64,000 bases of DNA, taken from Yinghuangia sp045039925. Lineage in GTDB: Bacteria; Actinomycetota; Actinomycetes; Streptomycetales; Streptomycetaceae. The first letter of the stretch is position 1, and each line of letters opens with the position of its first letter. Below the pieces are notes generated by a model. That model was not told the DNA's origin. It did no database searches and worked only from the letters and a program-made list of their open reading frames with translations. The stretch lies in NCBI GenBank assembly GCA_045039925.1, contig CP108400.1:5146001-5210000 (forward strand), in the 5' to 3' direction. The position numbers were made by a program, and so were the translations under genes. Below are positions 41,655 through 50,503 of the stretch, piece by piece.

Positions 41655-43130
41655 TCAGGGCACGTGCTGGAGGATCACGAACTTGTTGGCGAAGACGATC
41701 TCGTAGACCGCGCCGTTGTGCCGGTCCGCGGCCTCCTGCACCAGCCGCTCCCGGGCCTCCTGGTCCCACTCCTCCGGCTGGTTGACCGCGATGTAGTCCG
41801 GCACCACGCCGCCGGTCGCACCGATCCAGAACACCCGGGCACGCGACGGAAGCTGCGAGATCAGCCCGAGGTCGGTCTCGACCGTGGACCCCTCGGCGAC
41901 CTTGTGGACGGCCGCGTTGGCGGCGGGCAGGCGCGGCGGCGTCTTGTACTCGTCGGGCTCGATGAGCCGCGACGCCGGCAGGAAGGCGCACAGCGCGAGC
42001 GACGCGCCCACCACGGCGGCGGGCAGGTTGCGCGCGTACGTCCGCAGCCATGGCCGGGGCGACTCCCCCGCCCGCTTGATGCCGTCCACGAGCGCGACGA
42101 AGACGATCGGCATCAGCACCGCGTTGTAGTGCCAGTCCTGGCCCCAGTGGTTCGGGGTGTCGGAGAGCAGCCGCCACGCGAGGGTCGGTGCCGCGACGAC
42201 CGCGACCGGCGAGCGCAGCGCGAGGAAGCCGACCGCGCCGAACACCCAGATCAGCGTCTTGACCTTGATGAACGGCCAGACCAGGTCCTGGGGGAAGCCC
42301 CCGAAGATCCCGAAGAGCGAGCCGCCGCCCGCGCTCTTGCCCTGGTCGTACACGCCGTCCGGGTTCAGTGCCGGGATCAGGACGTAGACGGTCAGCGCCA
42401 TCGCCGCGGCGCCCGCGACCATCATCGCGGCGCCCGGCCACCACTTCCGCTGGATCAACAGGTAGATGCCGACCGCGCCGACCGTCAGGGCCAGGTCTTC
42501 CTTGACCAGAAGCAGCGGCAGGCACCACAGGATCGCGGCGAGCCAGCGCCGCAGGAGCAGCTTCTCCAGGGTGAACGCGATGAGCGGGACGGCGAAGGCG
42601 ATCTCGTGGAAGTCGAACTCCACCGCCCGCTGGATCCCCCAGGACAGGCCGTACGCCAAACCGATCGCGGCACCGCGCGCCTCGCCGTGGAAGCGCATGG
42701 CGATGCGCGTGACGGGGACGACCGAGACCGCGAACAACAGGGCCTGGACGAGCAGCAGCGTCACCGGCGACGGGAAGACGCGGTACAGCGGCGCGAGCGT
42801 GGCGAGGATCGGGCTGAAGTGGTCGCCGAGCTGGTTCATGCCCGGCTGCCGCACGTCCACGATCGGCGCGCCGAGGTGCGCGTACCCCTTGACCGCCTGC
42901 TCGAAGATCGCGAGGTCCCACGACGGGTTCTCGACCTTGCGGAAGCGGAGCAGCGATATCAGCGTGTAGGCGCCGAAGAACATGGTCGCCAGGAGGTACG
43001 GCACGGGCTGGACGACGATGTCCCGAGGCGGCCGGGGCGCGTCGGTCCCGCGCTGCCTCGGGATGGTCAGGGTTCCGATCCGCAACTGCTGCACACACGT
43101 TTGTCTCTTACGAGGGCAGCACTTGTCCAC
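41655..43130 (-). CDS. DUF2079 family membrane protein
   Basis: 491 residues, ten or more predicted membrane helices. DUF2079 features seen: RFRKVENPSWDLAIFEQAVKG-like opening (NPSWDLAIFEQ, residues about 69-79), QLGDHFSPILATLAPLYRVF, and AVEFDFHEIAFAVPLIAF. The topology resembles GT-C glycosyltransferases with a large extracytoplasmic C-terminal region (about 380-491), and the acidic/His motif GDHFSP is at the position of GT-C active sites; a lipid-linked sugar transferase role is inference. The GTG start is uncertain; no ribosome site is clear. Just upstream is the DUF1838 gene on the same strand. Confidence 0.85.
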   Translation of the reverse strand: MDKCCPRKRQTCVQQLRIGTLTIPRQRGTDAPRPPRDIVVQPVPYLLATMFFGAYTLISLLRFRKVENPSWDLAIFEQAVKGYAHLGAPIVDVRQPGMNQLGDHFSPILATLAPLYRVFPSPVTLLLVQALLFAVSVVPVTRIAMRFHGEARGAAIGLAYGLSWGIQRAVEFDFHEIAFAVPLIAFTLEKLLLRRWLAAILWCLPLLLVKEDLALTVGAVGIYLLIQRKWWPGAAMMVAGAAAMALTVYVLIPALNPDGVYDQGKSAGGGSLFGIFGGFPQDLVWPFIKVKTLIWVFGAVGFLALRSPVAVVAAPTLAWRLLSDTPNHWGQDWHYNAVLMPIVFVALVDGIKRAGESPRPWLRTYARNLPAAVVGASLALCAFLPASRLIEPDEYKTPPRLPAANAAVHKVAEGSTVETDLGLISQLPSRARVFWIGATGGVVPDYIAVNQPEEWDQEARERLVQEAADRHNGAVYEIVFANKFVILQHVP

Positions 43131-43146
43131 TTGGCGAAGGTGACTA

Positions 43147-43965
43147 TTACGAGCCCGTCGAGTTTCGCCTGCGGAAATAGCTCCAGCTCGTCTCGTTGGG
43201 CGCCGACCACTCTTCGGGAGCCCGGGTGAAGGCCGGGTTCTGCGCGGCGACGTACTTGCGCAGGTGCTCGGGCAGGTCGTCGTAGCCGCCCAGCTTGGTG
43301 CCGTGGCAGTGGAAGACGAGCCCGCCGGGCCGGTCGCCCATGCGCATCCACGGCAGCCACGGCGACAGCCGCGTCCAGGAGAAGTGGCAGGGGACCGAGA
43401 GCAGGTCGGCGCGGTCCAGGTCGGACCTGCGCGCGAAGAACTGGAACAGCTCGGCCGCGCGGTAGACGTCGTCCGCGGAGTTGTCCGGGTACTGCGCGAC
43501 GGGCAGCGGCGAGGGGTACGCCAGCAGGATGTCCTGCCCCCACATGACGTCGTCGCCGACCTCGGTCACCGGGGCCCGCCACGGCCCGCGCGGGCCGTCG
43601 AGCAGGAAGTCCATGTTCACCGGGTCGTTCCAGATGTGCAGCACTTCGCAGTCTTCGCCGGTGACGGGGTTGGCCCAGCCCTCCAGGATCTCGCCGGTGC
43701 CCGGGTCCTGGTAGAAGGCCGCCTCGCGGGCCAGGAAGCGGTGGCCGCCCTCGATCGGCACGGTGCGCCCGACGTTGAAGCCCTCGAAGCGGAACACGTG
43801 CCGGAAGTTCTCGCCGGGCGCCTGGGCGTGCACGTTGCCCGTCCACCACACGACGGTGTCCTCGGGCCCGAGGCTCGCCCTGGCGCGGACGAACGCGCGC
43901 AGGTTGTCGGCCGGTTCGGTCAGGTCGGGCCGGGTCGCGTCGGGTAGTTCGCGGTCGTGCGGCAA
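43147..43965 (-). CDS. DUF1838 family protein
   Basis: 272 residues. The core PADNLRAFVRARASLGPEDT, FRFEGFNVGRTVPIEGGHRF, VLHIWNDPVNMDF and RMGDRPGGLVFHCHGTKLGG match DUF1838, a family of unknown function found in actinobacteria, proteobacteria and fungi and sometimes near aromatic or terpenoid degradation genes. No signal peptide. I place the start at a TTG (43965), which has GGAGG 6 bp before it; no ATG or GTG in frame gives a better fit. It lies 16 bp upstream of the DUF2079 gene. Confidence 0.82.
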   Translation of the reverse strand: MPHDRELPDATRPDLTEPADNLRAFVRARASLGPEDTVVWWTGNVHAQAPGENFRHVFRFEGFNVGRTVPIEGGHRFLAREAAFYQDPGTGEILEGWANPVTGEDCEVLHIWNDPVNMDFLLDGPRGPWRAPVTEVGDDVMWGQDILLAYPSPLPVAQYPDNSADDVYRAAELFQFFARRSDLDRADLLSVPCHFSWTRLSPWLPWMRMGDRPGGLVFHCHGTKLGGYDDLPEHLRKYVAAQNPAFTRAPEEWSAPNETSWSYFRRRNSTGS

Positions 43966-44103
43966 AGGGCACCTCCGTGCGATCGGCGTCCCTGCGAAGC
44001 GTAGTCGGCCGTCGCGCGCCGTTGCGCGCAATTGCGGAACGGTGTTTCCATTCTTCTCGGGAGCACGAACAGGGCATGGCGAACGCCTCGGGAGGCGACC
44101 GCA

Positions 44104-45624
44104 ATGACGCTGTACGGCGGTGGGGCCGCGCTCAACATGGCAAACGGCGTACGCGAGTTCGCCCGTGCCGCCCCGGACCGCCCCGCGGTGCTCGACGGCC
44201 GCCGGACCCTCACGTACCGCGCCCTCGACGACCGCGCCAACCGCCTCGCGTGCGCGCTGCTGGACTGCGGCCTCGCCCCCGGCGACCCCGTGGCCGTACT
44301 GCTGCCGAACTGCCTGGAGTTCCCCGAGGTGGCCACCGGACTCGCCCGCGCGGGCCTCCCGATGGTGCCGCTCAACCCCCGGCAGACGGCGTCGGACAGC
44401 GAGTGGATCGTCCGCCACTCCGGGGCGCGGGCGCTGATCCTGGACGACGCGCTGGCCGGGGTCGCGGCGGGAGTGTCCGTCGAGGTCGTCCTGTCGATGC
44501 GCGGCACGTCGACGGGACCGGCCTACGAGCGTGCGCTGGATACCGCCCGAGCCGTCGACCCGCACGTGCCGGTCGGCGACCTGGACGTGTTCGGCATCCA
44601 GTACACGTCGGGAACGACCGGGAACCCCAAGGGAGTTCTGATCACCCATCGGAGCCGTGTGCTCCAGGCGTACCTGGCCGCGCTCGAATGGGGCCTCGGC
44701 GCGGGTCGTACCAGCGTCGCGGTCGCACCGATGTACCACGGCGCGGGCTTCCTGTTCGGCTACGCGCCCGTCCTCACCGGCGGCACCGTGGCCATGCTCC
44801 CGCGCTGGGACCCCGGGCACCTGCTCTCCACCGTCGAACAGGTCGGCGCGCAATCGGTGTTCCTCGTGCCCACGCACGCCCAGACCATCCGCGCCCTCGG
44901 CGAGGACGCGCTCGCCCGACACGCCCTCGGCACGCTGGACACGCTCTACTTCAACGCCGCGGCCCTGCCGGTCGCGCTCAAGCAGTGGGTGATGGCGGCC
45001 TTCCCGCGCTGCGGCGTGCACGAGCTGTACGGCTCCACCGAGGCCGGCGTCGTCACCAACCTCCGCCCGCGGCACGCGGCCGACAAGCGGGGATCGGTCG
45101 GCCACGCCTGGTACATGACCGAGGTGCGGCTCGTCGACGACGCGGGCCTTCCGGTCGGGCCGGGCGAGCCGGGGGAGCTGTTCAGCCGCTCGCCGTTCCT
45201 GATGAAGGGCTACCTGGGCGATGCCGCGGCCACCGCCGCCTGCACGACCGAGGACGGGTTCCTGACGTGCGGCGACGTGGCGGTCGCCGACGACGAGGGC
45301 TTCCTGTCCATCGTCGACCGCAAGAAGGACGTGATCATCTCGGGCGGCGTCAACATCTACCCGCGGGAGATCGAGGAGGCCATCGCGGCAAACGCCGCGG
45401 TCGCCGAGGCGGCGGTGATCGGGCTGCCGGACGACACGTGGGGCGAACGGATCGTCGCGTACGTCGTGCTGTGCCCGGGCGCGGCGCTGGACGCCGCGGA
45501 ACTCGACGCGCACCTGAGGCCGCGCATCGCGGGCTACAAGCTGCCCCGCGAATTCCGCCTGGTCGACGCCCTGCCGCGCAACGCGGCAGGCAAGGTCCTC
45601 AAGCGCGCGTTGCCCAGGCTCTGA
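44104..45624 (+). CDS. AMP-dependent acyl-CoA synthetase/ligase
   Basis: 506 residues. Motifs: QYTSGTTGNPKGVLITHRS (about 166), VAPMYHGAGFLFGYAPVL, HELYGSTEAG (about 306), CGDVAVADDEGFLSIVDRKK (about 390), IISGGVNIYPREIEEAI, and the terminal NAAGKVLKRALPRL with the catalytic Lys (about 497). The STEAG adenine site is of the feruloyl/cyclohexanecarboxyl-type group rather than the LSET group of the other ligases here. GGGAGG precedes the ATG. Followed 221 bp downstream by a cyclase-family hydrolase gene on the same strand. Divergent from the DUF1838/DUF2079 pair. Confidence 0.9.
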   Translation: MTLYGGGAALNMANGVREFARAAPDRPAVLDGRRTLTYRALDDRANRLACALLDCGLAPGDPVAVLLPNCLEFPEVATGLARAGLPMVPLNPRQTASDSEWIVRHSGARALILDDALAGVAAGVSVEVVLSMRGTSTGPAYERALDTARAVDPHVPVGDLDVFGIQYTSGTTGNPKGVLITHRSRVLQAYLAALEWGLGAGRTSVAVAPMYHGAGFLFGYAPVLTGGTVAMLPRWDPGHLLSTVEQVGAQSVFLVPTHAQTIRALGEDALARHALGTLDTLYFNAAALPVALKQWVMAAFPRCGVHELYGSTEAGVVTNLRPRHAADKRGSVGHAWYMTEVRLVDDAGLPVGPGEPGELFSRSPFLMKGYLGDAAATAACTTEDGFLTCGDVAVADDEGFLSIVDRKKDVIISGGVNIYPREIEEAIAANAAVAEAAVIGLPDDTWGERIVAYVVLCPGAALDAAELDAHLRPRIAGYKLPREFRLVDALPRNAAGKVLKRALPRL

Positions 45625-45845
45625 CGGGCAAGTGGCGCAGTCTGCCGGAGTCCGGCGGCGAGTACCGGTACGGTCTCGCTCCCGGGACGTTACTTGTTGC
45701 GTCCAACGGGAACCGGTCGGACGACTGGTCGGACCGGTCGGACGGCTCGGAGGACTGGCCGGGGGGCTCCGGGGGAAAGGTCGGGGCGACCGGTCGGGGG
45801 AACGGCATGTGACACCTTGCGGCGGCTTGCACAGAGGGAGAGCGC

Positions 45846-46655
45846 ATGGCGTACATCGACGGGTACCGCTTGGCCGCATCACGCGTCCTCGACCTCGCGC
45901 AGCCGATGCGGAAGGGCATGCCCCAGTCGGCGAACCACCCGCCCTTTCGCATGTCCCTGGAGCGCAGGCACGGCGACTACGTCCGCACGGACGGGGGCTC
46001 GGCGGCGAACGAGGTCATCGTCACCGGCGGCCACGTCGGCACCCACGTGGACGCGCTCGGCCACGTCTCGCAGGACGGCCTCGTGTACGGCGGGCTGGCC
46101 GCCGCCGACATCCAGAACCACCAGGGGCTGTCGGCGCTCGGCATCGACGCGTTCCCGCCCTATGTCGGCCGGGCGGTGGTCCTCGACATCCCGCGCCTGT
46201 ACGGCGTCCAGATCCTGCCGCCCGGCTACGAGATCACCGCCGACGACCTGTCGCGCGCCGAAGGGCTCGCGGGCTCGGACGTGCGGCCGGGTCAGGCCGT
46301 CCTCATCGGCACCGGCTGGTCGCGGCTGTGGGACCAGTACGACGTCTTCACCGGCATGCGCGAAGGCGTCCCCGGCCCGGGTGCGGACGCGGCCCGCTGG
46401 CTCGCCTCACGGCGCGTGCGCGTGGTCGGCGGCGAGACCCTGGCCTTCGAGCGGATCGGCCCGGGGCTCGGCCACAGCACCCTTCCCGTGCACCGCATCC
46501 TGCTGGTGGAGTCGGGCATCAACATCGTCGAGACCATGCGCCTGCACGAACTGCTCGACACCGGCCTCGGCGAATGCCTGCTCGTCCTCGCCCCGCTCCC
46601 CGTCGTCGGCGCGACGGGGGCCCCGGTACGTCCCCTGGCCATCGTGCCTGCGTAG
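45846..46655 (+). CDS. Cyclase family hydrolase (kynurenine-formamidase-like fold)
   Basis: 269 residues. The metal-binding signature GGHVGTHVDALGHVSQDG (about 60-77; H-x-G-T-H-x-D-x3-H) is intact, and VLIGTGWSRLWDQYDVF and VGGETLAFERIGPGLG match the catalytic C-terminal half. Members hydrolyse cyclic or amide bonds with Mn or Zn ions; isatin hydrolase and formylkynurenine formamidase belong here. The substrate is not evident. GAGGGAGAG-like site before the ATG. The 221-bp gap upstream holds ggtcgga repeats and no gene. Confidence 0.88.
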   Translation: MAYIDGYRLAASRVLDLAQPMRKGMPQSANHPPFRMSLERRHGDYVRTDGGSAANEVIVTGGHVGTHVDALGHVSQDGLVYGGLAAADIQNHQGLSALGIDAFPPYVGRAVVLDIPRLYGVQILPPGYEITADDLSRAEGLAGSDVRPGQAVLIGTGWSRLWDQYDVFTGMREGVPGPGADAARWLASRRVRVVGGETLAFERIGPGLGHSTLPVHRILLVESGINIVETMRLHELLDTGLGECLLVLAPLPVVGATGAPVRPLAIVPA

Positions 46656-46674
46656 ACGACGATCGACCCGCAAG

Positions 46675-47889
46675 TCACTCGTAGGCGACGACGGTTGCTC
46701 CCCGGCCGTCGTTGGAGGGCCCGTTGACGTCGCAGATCTTCACCGGTGCCGCGTCGGGGGTGTCCAGCTCCAGCCGGTAGAGGCCCGGCAGAGATGACGA
46801 ATCGCCGCTACCGGACAGGAACACCACGCTCTTGCCGTCCGGTGAGAGCATCGCGCCCTGGCTGGTACGGGAGTTCGTCGGAAGCAGGTCCTTGACCGAC
46901 GTCACGGCGTCGAAGTCGTCCGAGAACGTGAGCTGCACCAACCGGGTGTCGGTGGCGCAGACGTGGACGGTGTCGCTGCGCCAGAACCGCGGCATGCACC
47001 CGTCGGGGACTCCGTCGCCTCCGGGGAGGACGGCTTCGCTGTAGTAGCTGGGCGGGCCGGCTTTGCCGCCGAGTTCGGGATCCTGGCCCGGACTTGTCAG
47101 GCGGAGGCCGTACACGCTGTCGTAGTTGGCCGCGGCGGTCGCCGACGGATTGACCGACGTGGCGCCCAATTGCAGGCCGTTGCTGGCTATCGGTGTCCAC
47201 AGCTTGTCACCGGCGAAGACGAACCCCGGGTAGCGCTGCTCGGTCGTCGCGCCTTCGACCGCGGTGCGCGGGTCGCTGCCCGCCTCGCGGGAGACGATCC
47301 GGCTGCCTTCCTTGGGCTCGTACCAGAGCGTGTTCGTGCCGGGCCGGAACAGCGGGTCGATGTCGTTCGGCGCCTCGCCGAACGCGTCCTGGTCCGGTGC
47401 GGGTCCGGCGGCTTTGCCGGTACGCAGGTCGAAGGCGTCGGCCTGGTTCCCACGGCCGAAACCGGGGGCGGTCCCGGCGAGCAGCGTGTAATCCGCGTTG
47501 AAGAGCTGGCGTACCTGCTGCTGCGACCGGTGTATCGAGCTGGACTTGCAGAAGTAGGCGGGCACACCGCCGTCCGGGGCGAAGACCACCTGGCGCTGTT
47601 CGACGACCCGGCCCGTGCTCAGCGAGTACGACGCGAGCGACGCCGCGGTCGTACCGGACTCCGACCGGCACCAGATGAGCGTCACCGTGCCGCGGCCGAA
47701 CAACTGCCCGGCGGAAGGCGCGGACTGGGCGGGGGCCTTTGAAGCCGGCGCGTTCGGGCCGCCCGGGCCGTTCCGGTCGGGCACCGGCAGTGCACCGCCG
47801 TCGCCGCTGCACCCTGCGAGGACGACCACCGCCAAGGCAAGTGCGCCCGAAATCCTGCGACTTAACAGTGCCACGATGACCCCCGTCAT
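46675..47889 (-). CDS. Lipoprotein with beta-propeller-like (PD40) repeats
   Basis: 404 residues starting MTGVIVALLSRRISGALALA. A type II signal peptide ends in the lipobox VLAGC (Cys about residue 28), so the protein is attached to the outer face of the membrane. A Pro/Ala/Gly linker follows, then a domain with regularly spaced strands and segments such as AMLSPDGKSVVFLSG typical of PD40/WD40-like propellers. Six or more Cys residues. Function unknown. The ATG at 47889 was preferred over 47934 because it places the signal peptide at the normal distance from the N-terminus. Confidence 0.78.
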   Translation of the reverse strand: MTGVIVALLSRRISGALALAVVVLAGCSGDGGALPVPDRNGPGGPNAPASKAPAQSAPSAGQLFGRGTVTLIWCRSESGTTAASLASYSLSTGRVVEQRQVVFAPDGGVPAYFCKSSSIHRSQQQVRQLFNADYTLLAGTAPGFGRGNQADAFDLRTGKAAGPAPDQDAFGEAPNDIDPLFRPGTNTLWYEPKEGSRIVSREAGSDPRTAVEGATTEQRYPGFVFAGDKLWTPIASNGLQLGATSVNPSATAAANYDSVYGLRLTSPGQDPELGGKAGPPSYYSEAVLPGGDGVPDGCMPRFWRSDTVHVCATDTRLVQLTFSDDFDAVTSVKDLLPTNSRTSQGAMLSPDGKSVVFLSGSGDSSSLPGLYRLELDTPDAAPVKICDVNGPSNDGRGATVVAYE

Positions 47890-47984
47890 GATCAGCCTCA
47901 CCGTGGAGGCTAGCAGCAGCCGCCTTGCGTACATCCGGTTGGCAGCGGGCTTGCGGGCCCGCTACCTGCGCTTGGACGGCTGGG

Positions 47985-48866
47985 TCAGCCGGTCTTGACC
48001 GCGACGATTCCGGTGCCGGGCGCGAACTCGCCGCGTTCCGCGGCCGCGGTCAGGCCGAACAGCATCTTCCCGACGTAGACCTCGTCCGGCACGATGCCGT
48101 GGCGTTGCCCGAAGTCGGCGATGAAGTCGAGGAGTTCGGGAGTCGTACGGGCGTACCCGCCGCAGTGGGCGGAGTCGATGACGCGCCAGTGCCCGCGCGT
48201 TTCGCCGTACGTCTGCCGCTGCAACTCGGCGACGTCGCGGGCCAGGAAGTCACCCTTCAGGACCGCGAACCCGAGTGCGGACTTGCCCTCCGGCAGCCCG
48301 GCCGCGATGCCCGCCAACGTGCCGCCCGTCCCGCAGGCGACGGCGACCACGTCGTACGGCACGTCGATCTCGCCGGGCAGCTCCGCACATCCGCGAACGG
48401 CTTCCGGGTTGCTGCCGCCCTCCGGAATGGCAAAGAAGTCCCCGAGTCTTTCGCCAAGTTCGTCGAGGTATGCCGGCTCGGCCCGCCGCCGGTACTCATC
48501 CCGGTCCACGAACACGAGCCGCATTCCCCGCGCGGCGGCGTACGTGAGCGACGGGTTCAACGGCTTGCCGGCCAACTCGTCGCCGCGGATGACACCGATG
48601 GTCGCGAACCCGTGGAGATCCCCGGCCGCCGCCGTGGCCCGGATGTGGTTCGAGTACGCCCCGCCGAAGGTGAGCAGGGTCCCGTGCCCGCCGTCGCGTG
48701 CCGCCGCGAGGTTGTACTTGAGCTTGCGGTACTTGTTGCCGGGGAGTTCGGGATGGACGAGGTCGTCGCGCATCAACCACAGCCGGAGGCCGCGTCCCGC
48801 GAACCGTTCGTCGCTCAGTTCGTGCAAGTCGGCTACGCCTTGACCGCGGAGAGAAAGGCGAGCCAA
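47985..48866 (-). CDS. PLP-dependent D-cysteine desulfhydrase / ACC deaminase family enzyme
   Basis: About 293 residues of the tryptophan-synthase-beta fold. RDDLVHPELPGNKYRKLKYN carries the PLP-binding Lys; TFGGAYSNHIRATAAA binds the substrate carboxylate; VACGTGGTLAGIAAG binds the phosphate. Such enzymes remove H2S from D-cysteine or deaminate 1-aminocyclopropane-1-carboxylate; which applies is not readable. The start is uncertain: no ATG or GTG precedes the conserved region, and the TTG at 48866 is my choice because it gives a family-length protein. It overlaps the DUF397 gene's 3' end by 34 bp on the same strand. Confidence 0.82.
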   Translation of the reverse strand: MARLSLRGQGVADLHELSDERFAGRGLRLWLMRDDLVHPELPGNKYRKLKYNLAAARDGGHGTLLTFGGAYSNHIRATAAAGDLHGFATIGVIRGDELAGKPLNPSLTYAAARGMRLVFVDRDEYRRRAEPAYLDELGERLGDFFAIPEGGSNPEAVRGCAELPGEIDVPYDVVAVACGTGGTLAGIAAGLPEGKSALGFAVLKGDFLARDVAELQRQTYGETRGHWRVIDSAHCGGYARTTPELLDFIADFGQRHGIVPDEVYVGKMLFGLTAAAERGEFAPGTGIVAVKTG

Positions 48867-49018
48867 GAGTGCCGGGGAACTTCGATGTTTCCTCGGCCAC
48901 GGTCCTTGGTGTCCCGAACGCCCGTCGTGGACGACAGCGCGCCGACCTCGACGCAGTCGGACACCTCCGCGTTGCTGGAGTGGGACGACTTCCGCCACAC
49001 GAATTCATTGTCGATCAC
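48833..49018 (-). CDS. DUF397 family protein
   Basis: 61 residues. FVWRKSSHSSNAEVSDCVEV is the family signature and SWLAFLSAVKA the typical end. DUF397 proteins are small partners of DUF5753-type XRE regulators in actinomycetes (BldB/WhiJ-type systems). Its ATG overlaps the XRE stop (ATGA), giving coupled translation. In studied cases the pair behaves like a regulator and its antagonist, linked to development or antibiotic production. Confidence 0.92.
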   Translation of the reverse strand: MIDNEFVWRKSSHSSNAEVSDCVEVGALSSTTGVRDTKDRGRGNIEVPRHSWLAFLSAVKA

Positions 49019-49851
49019 AGGTCTTCAAGCCTCGCTCGGATCTGGGTGAGTGATTTCTCCGGCGACCAGGCCAGTGCCTTGAGGCGCGCCGCCTCCCTCT
49101 TGTGACGCCGGACTTCATGCGGCTGGTGGTAGGCATTCATGCCGCCTGCGTGTTCGGTGTAGACAACGCTGGTCGCGTTGGCCTCGAAGTCGAAGATGAT
49201 CACACCGCCAAGCGTCAGTGCCTTGTCCACCGTCAACGGCACGACCTGGACGGTCACGTTCCCGCGTTCGGCCAGTGAAATGACGTGCTCGAGCTGCTGC
49301 TTGAGCACGTCCACCCCGCCGGTGGGCATGATCAGCAAAGCCTCGCCCAAGACGGCGTGCAGCTGGGCACCGCCGTCGAGAATCCGCCGTCGCTTCATCC
49401 TCAGCTCGACCAGGGCGTCCGCATCATCGGGGTCGGGGACGCGGACAGCGTCCGCGAAGACCGCCTCGGCGTAGGGCCGACACTGCAGAAGTCCGGGGAA
49501 CGCCCCCATGTTGGTGATGTGCACATGTGTGGCCTGCGATTCGAGGGCAAGGAACTCGTCCATGAGCGTGGGCACAAGTTGCCCGTACGCCTGCCACCAC
49601 CGCCCCTCCTCGGTCCGCTCCAAGAGCTCGACGAGGCGTGTCCGCCGGTCGTCGCCTGCCTTGTACAGGTCGGCCAGCGCATGAAGGTCGTGCAGGGTCA
49701 GCGTCACAGTCCCGCCTTCGAGGCGGACGACCTTCGTCAGGCTCCATGAGCAGGCGTCGGCCGCCCGAGCCTGCGTCAGCTTCGCGGCCTCGCGCAACCG
49801 CTTGAGTTCAGCACCCAATTCGCGCCTGGCATACGTGGGCACCACGGCCAT
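49015..49851 (-). CDS. XRE-family regulator with DUF5753 (WhiJ-like)
   Basis: 278 residues. N-terminal HTH ARRELGAELKRLREAAKLT to SWSLTKVVRLEGG (about 7-47), then the DUF5753 domain (about 95-270) with VPTLMDEFLALESQATHVHI, PGLLQCRPYAEAVF, HAVLGEALL and VVYTEHAGG. GGAGGG lies 9 bp before the ATG at 49851; an upstream in-frame ATG lacks a site. Coupled with DUF397 downstream and divergent from an anti-sigma-like ATPase gene: the standard three-gene actinomycete module. A 16-bp palindrome in the divergent gap is the likely operator. Confidence 0.93.
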   Translation of the reverse strand: MAVVPTYARRELGAELKRLREAAKLTQARAADACSWSLTKVVRLEGGTVTLTLHDLHALADLYKAGDDRRTRLVELLERTEEGRWWQAYGQLVPTLMDEFLALESQATHVHITNMGAFPGLLQCRPYAEAVFADAVRVPDPDDADALVELRMKRRRILDGGAQLHAVLGEALLIMPTGGVDVLKQQLEHVISLAERGNVTVQVVPLTVDKALTLGGVIIFDFEANATSVVYTEHAGGMNAYHQPHEVRRHKREAARLKALAWSPEKSLTQIRARLEDL

Positions 49852-49921
49852 CCGTGCACTCCCTCCAACACTGTGCCCCAGCATCCTGCCGCACTGGGAG
49901 GGACTTCGATGGAGTTACTAG

Positions 49922-49937
49922 CGCGCCTATAGGCGCG
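49922..49937. promoter_or_regulatory. 16-bp palindrome in the XRE/ATPase divergent gap
   Basis: Perfect palindrome cgcgcctataggcgcg, 70 bp from the XRE start and 81 bp from the ATPase start. Probably the operator for the XRE regulator. Confidence 0.55.
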
Positions 49938-50017
49938 ACTATTACTCTGACCGTGAGCGCACAGTTACGCTGCGTTTCATCGTCCTCCGCATGCCCGCGT
50001 TCACCGGGAGGCCGGCC

Positions 50018-50467
50018 ATGACCTCATCAGCCCTCGCGACACCTCCCGCCGATCCGCCGGGTGGCCGGACGCTCCTCGACCGCGAGTACCGCGCCGCGCT
50101 CCCCCACGTCCCGGGCATCCGGTCGGACGTATTCGCGCACCTCCGCAAGGAGACGTCCATCCCGGCGTCCGTCGTCGACGACGCGCTGATCGTCATGGGC
50201 GAACTCGTCGCCAACGCCTGTCTCCACGCCGCCGGTTCGACCGTGCGCGTCATCCTCGTCCTCATCGAGGACGTCGGGATCCTCACCGGAGTCGTCCACG
50301 ACGACGGGCCGGGAAGCATCAAGCTCACCGGCCCTCGAACCTGCCAAGACCCCTGCCGTGAAAACGGCTTCGGTCTCGGGATCGTCGCCGCCGTCGCCGA
50401 CACCTGTGGAGCGCGGCGTACCCGCCACGGCAAAGAGGTCTACTTCGCCCTGCACCTCGACAACTGA
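50018..50467 (+). CDS. RsbW/anti-sigma-like ATP-binding protein
   Basis: 149 residues with a HATPase_c_2 (GHKL) domain: IVMGELVANACLHAAGSTVR is the N box (about 60-79), VVHDDGPGSIKL the G1 box and ENGFGLGIVAAVAD the G2 box. Such small serine-kinase-like proteins act as anti-sigma factors or partner-switching regulators, and are commonly encoded opposite XRE-DUF5753 genes. GGGAGG precedes the ATG at 50018. All ATP-binding residues look intact, so activity is plausible. The target sigma factor is unknown. Confidence 0.9.
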   Translation: MTSSALATPPADPPGGRTLLDREYRAALPHVPGIRSDVFAHLRKETSIPASVVDDALIVMGELVANACLHAAGSTVRVILVLIEDVGILTGVVHDDGPGSIKLTGPRTCQDPCRENGFGLGIVAAVADTCGARRTRHGKEVYFALHLDN

Positions 50468-50503
50468 CCACTCGACAACTGAGCAACCGTGCGGCGGGGT
50501 GGG

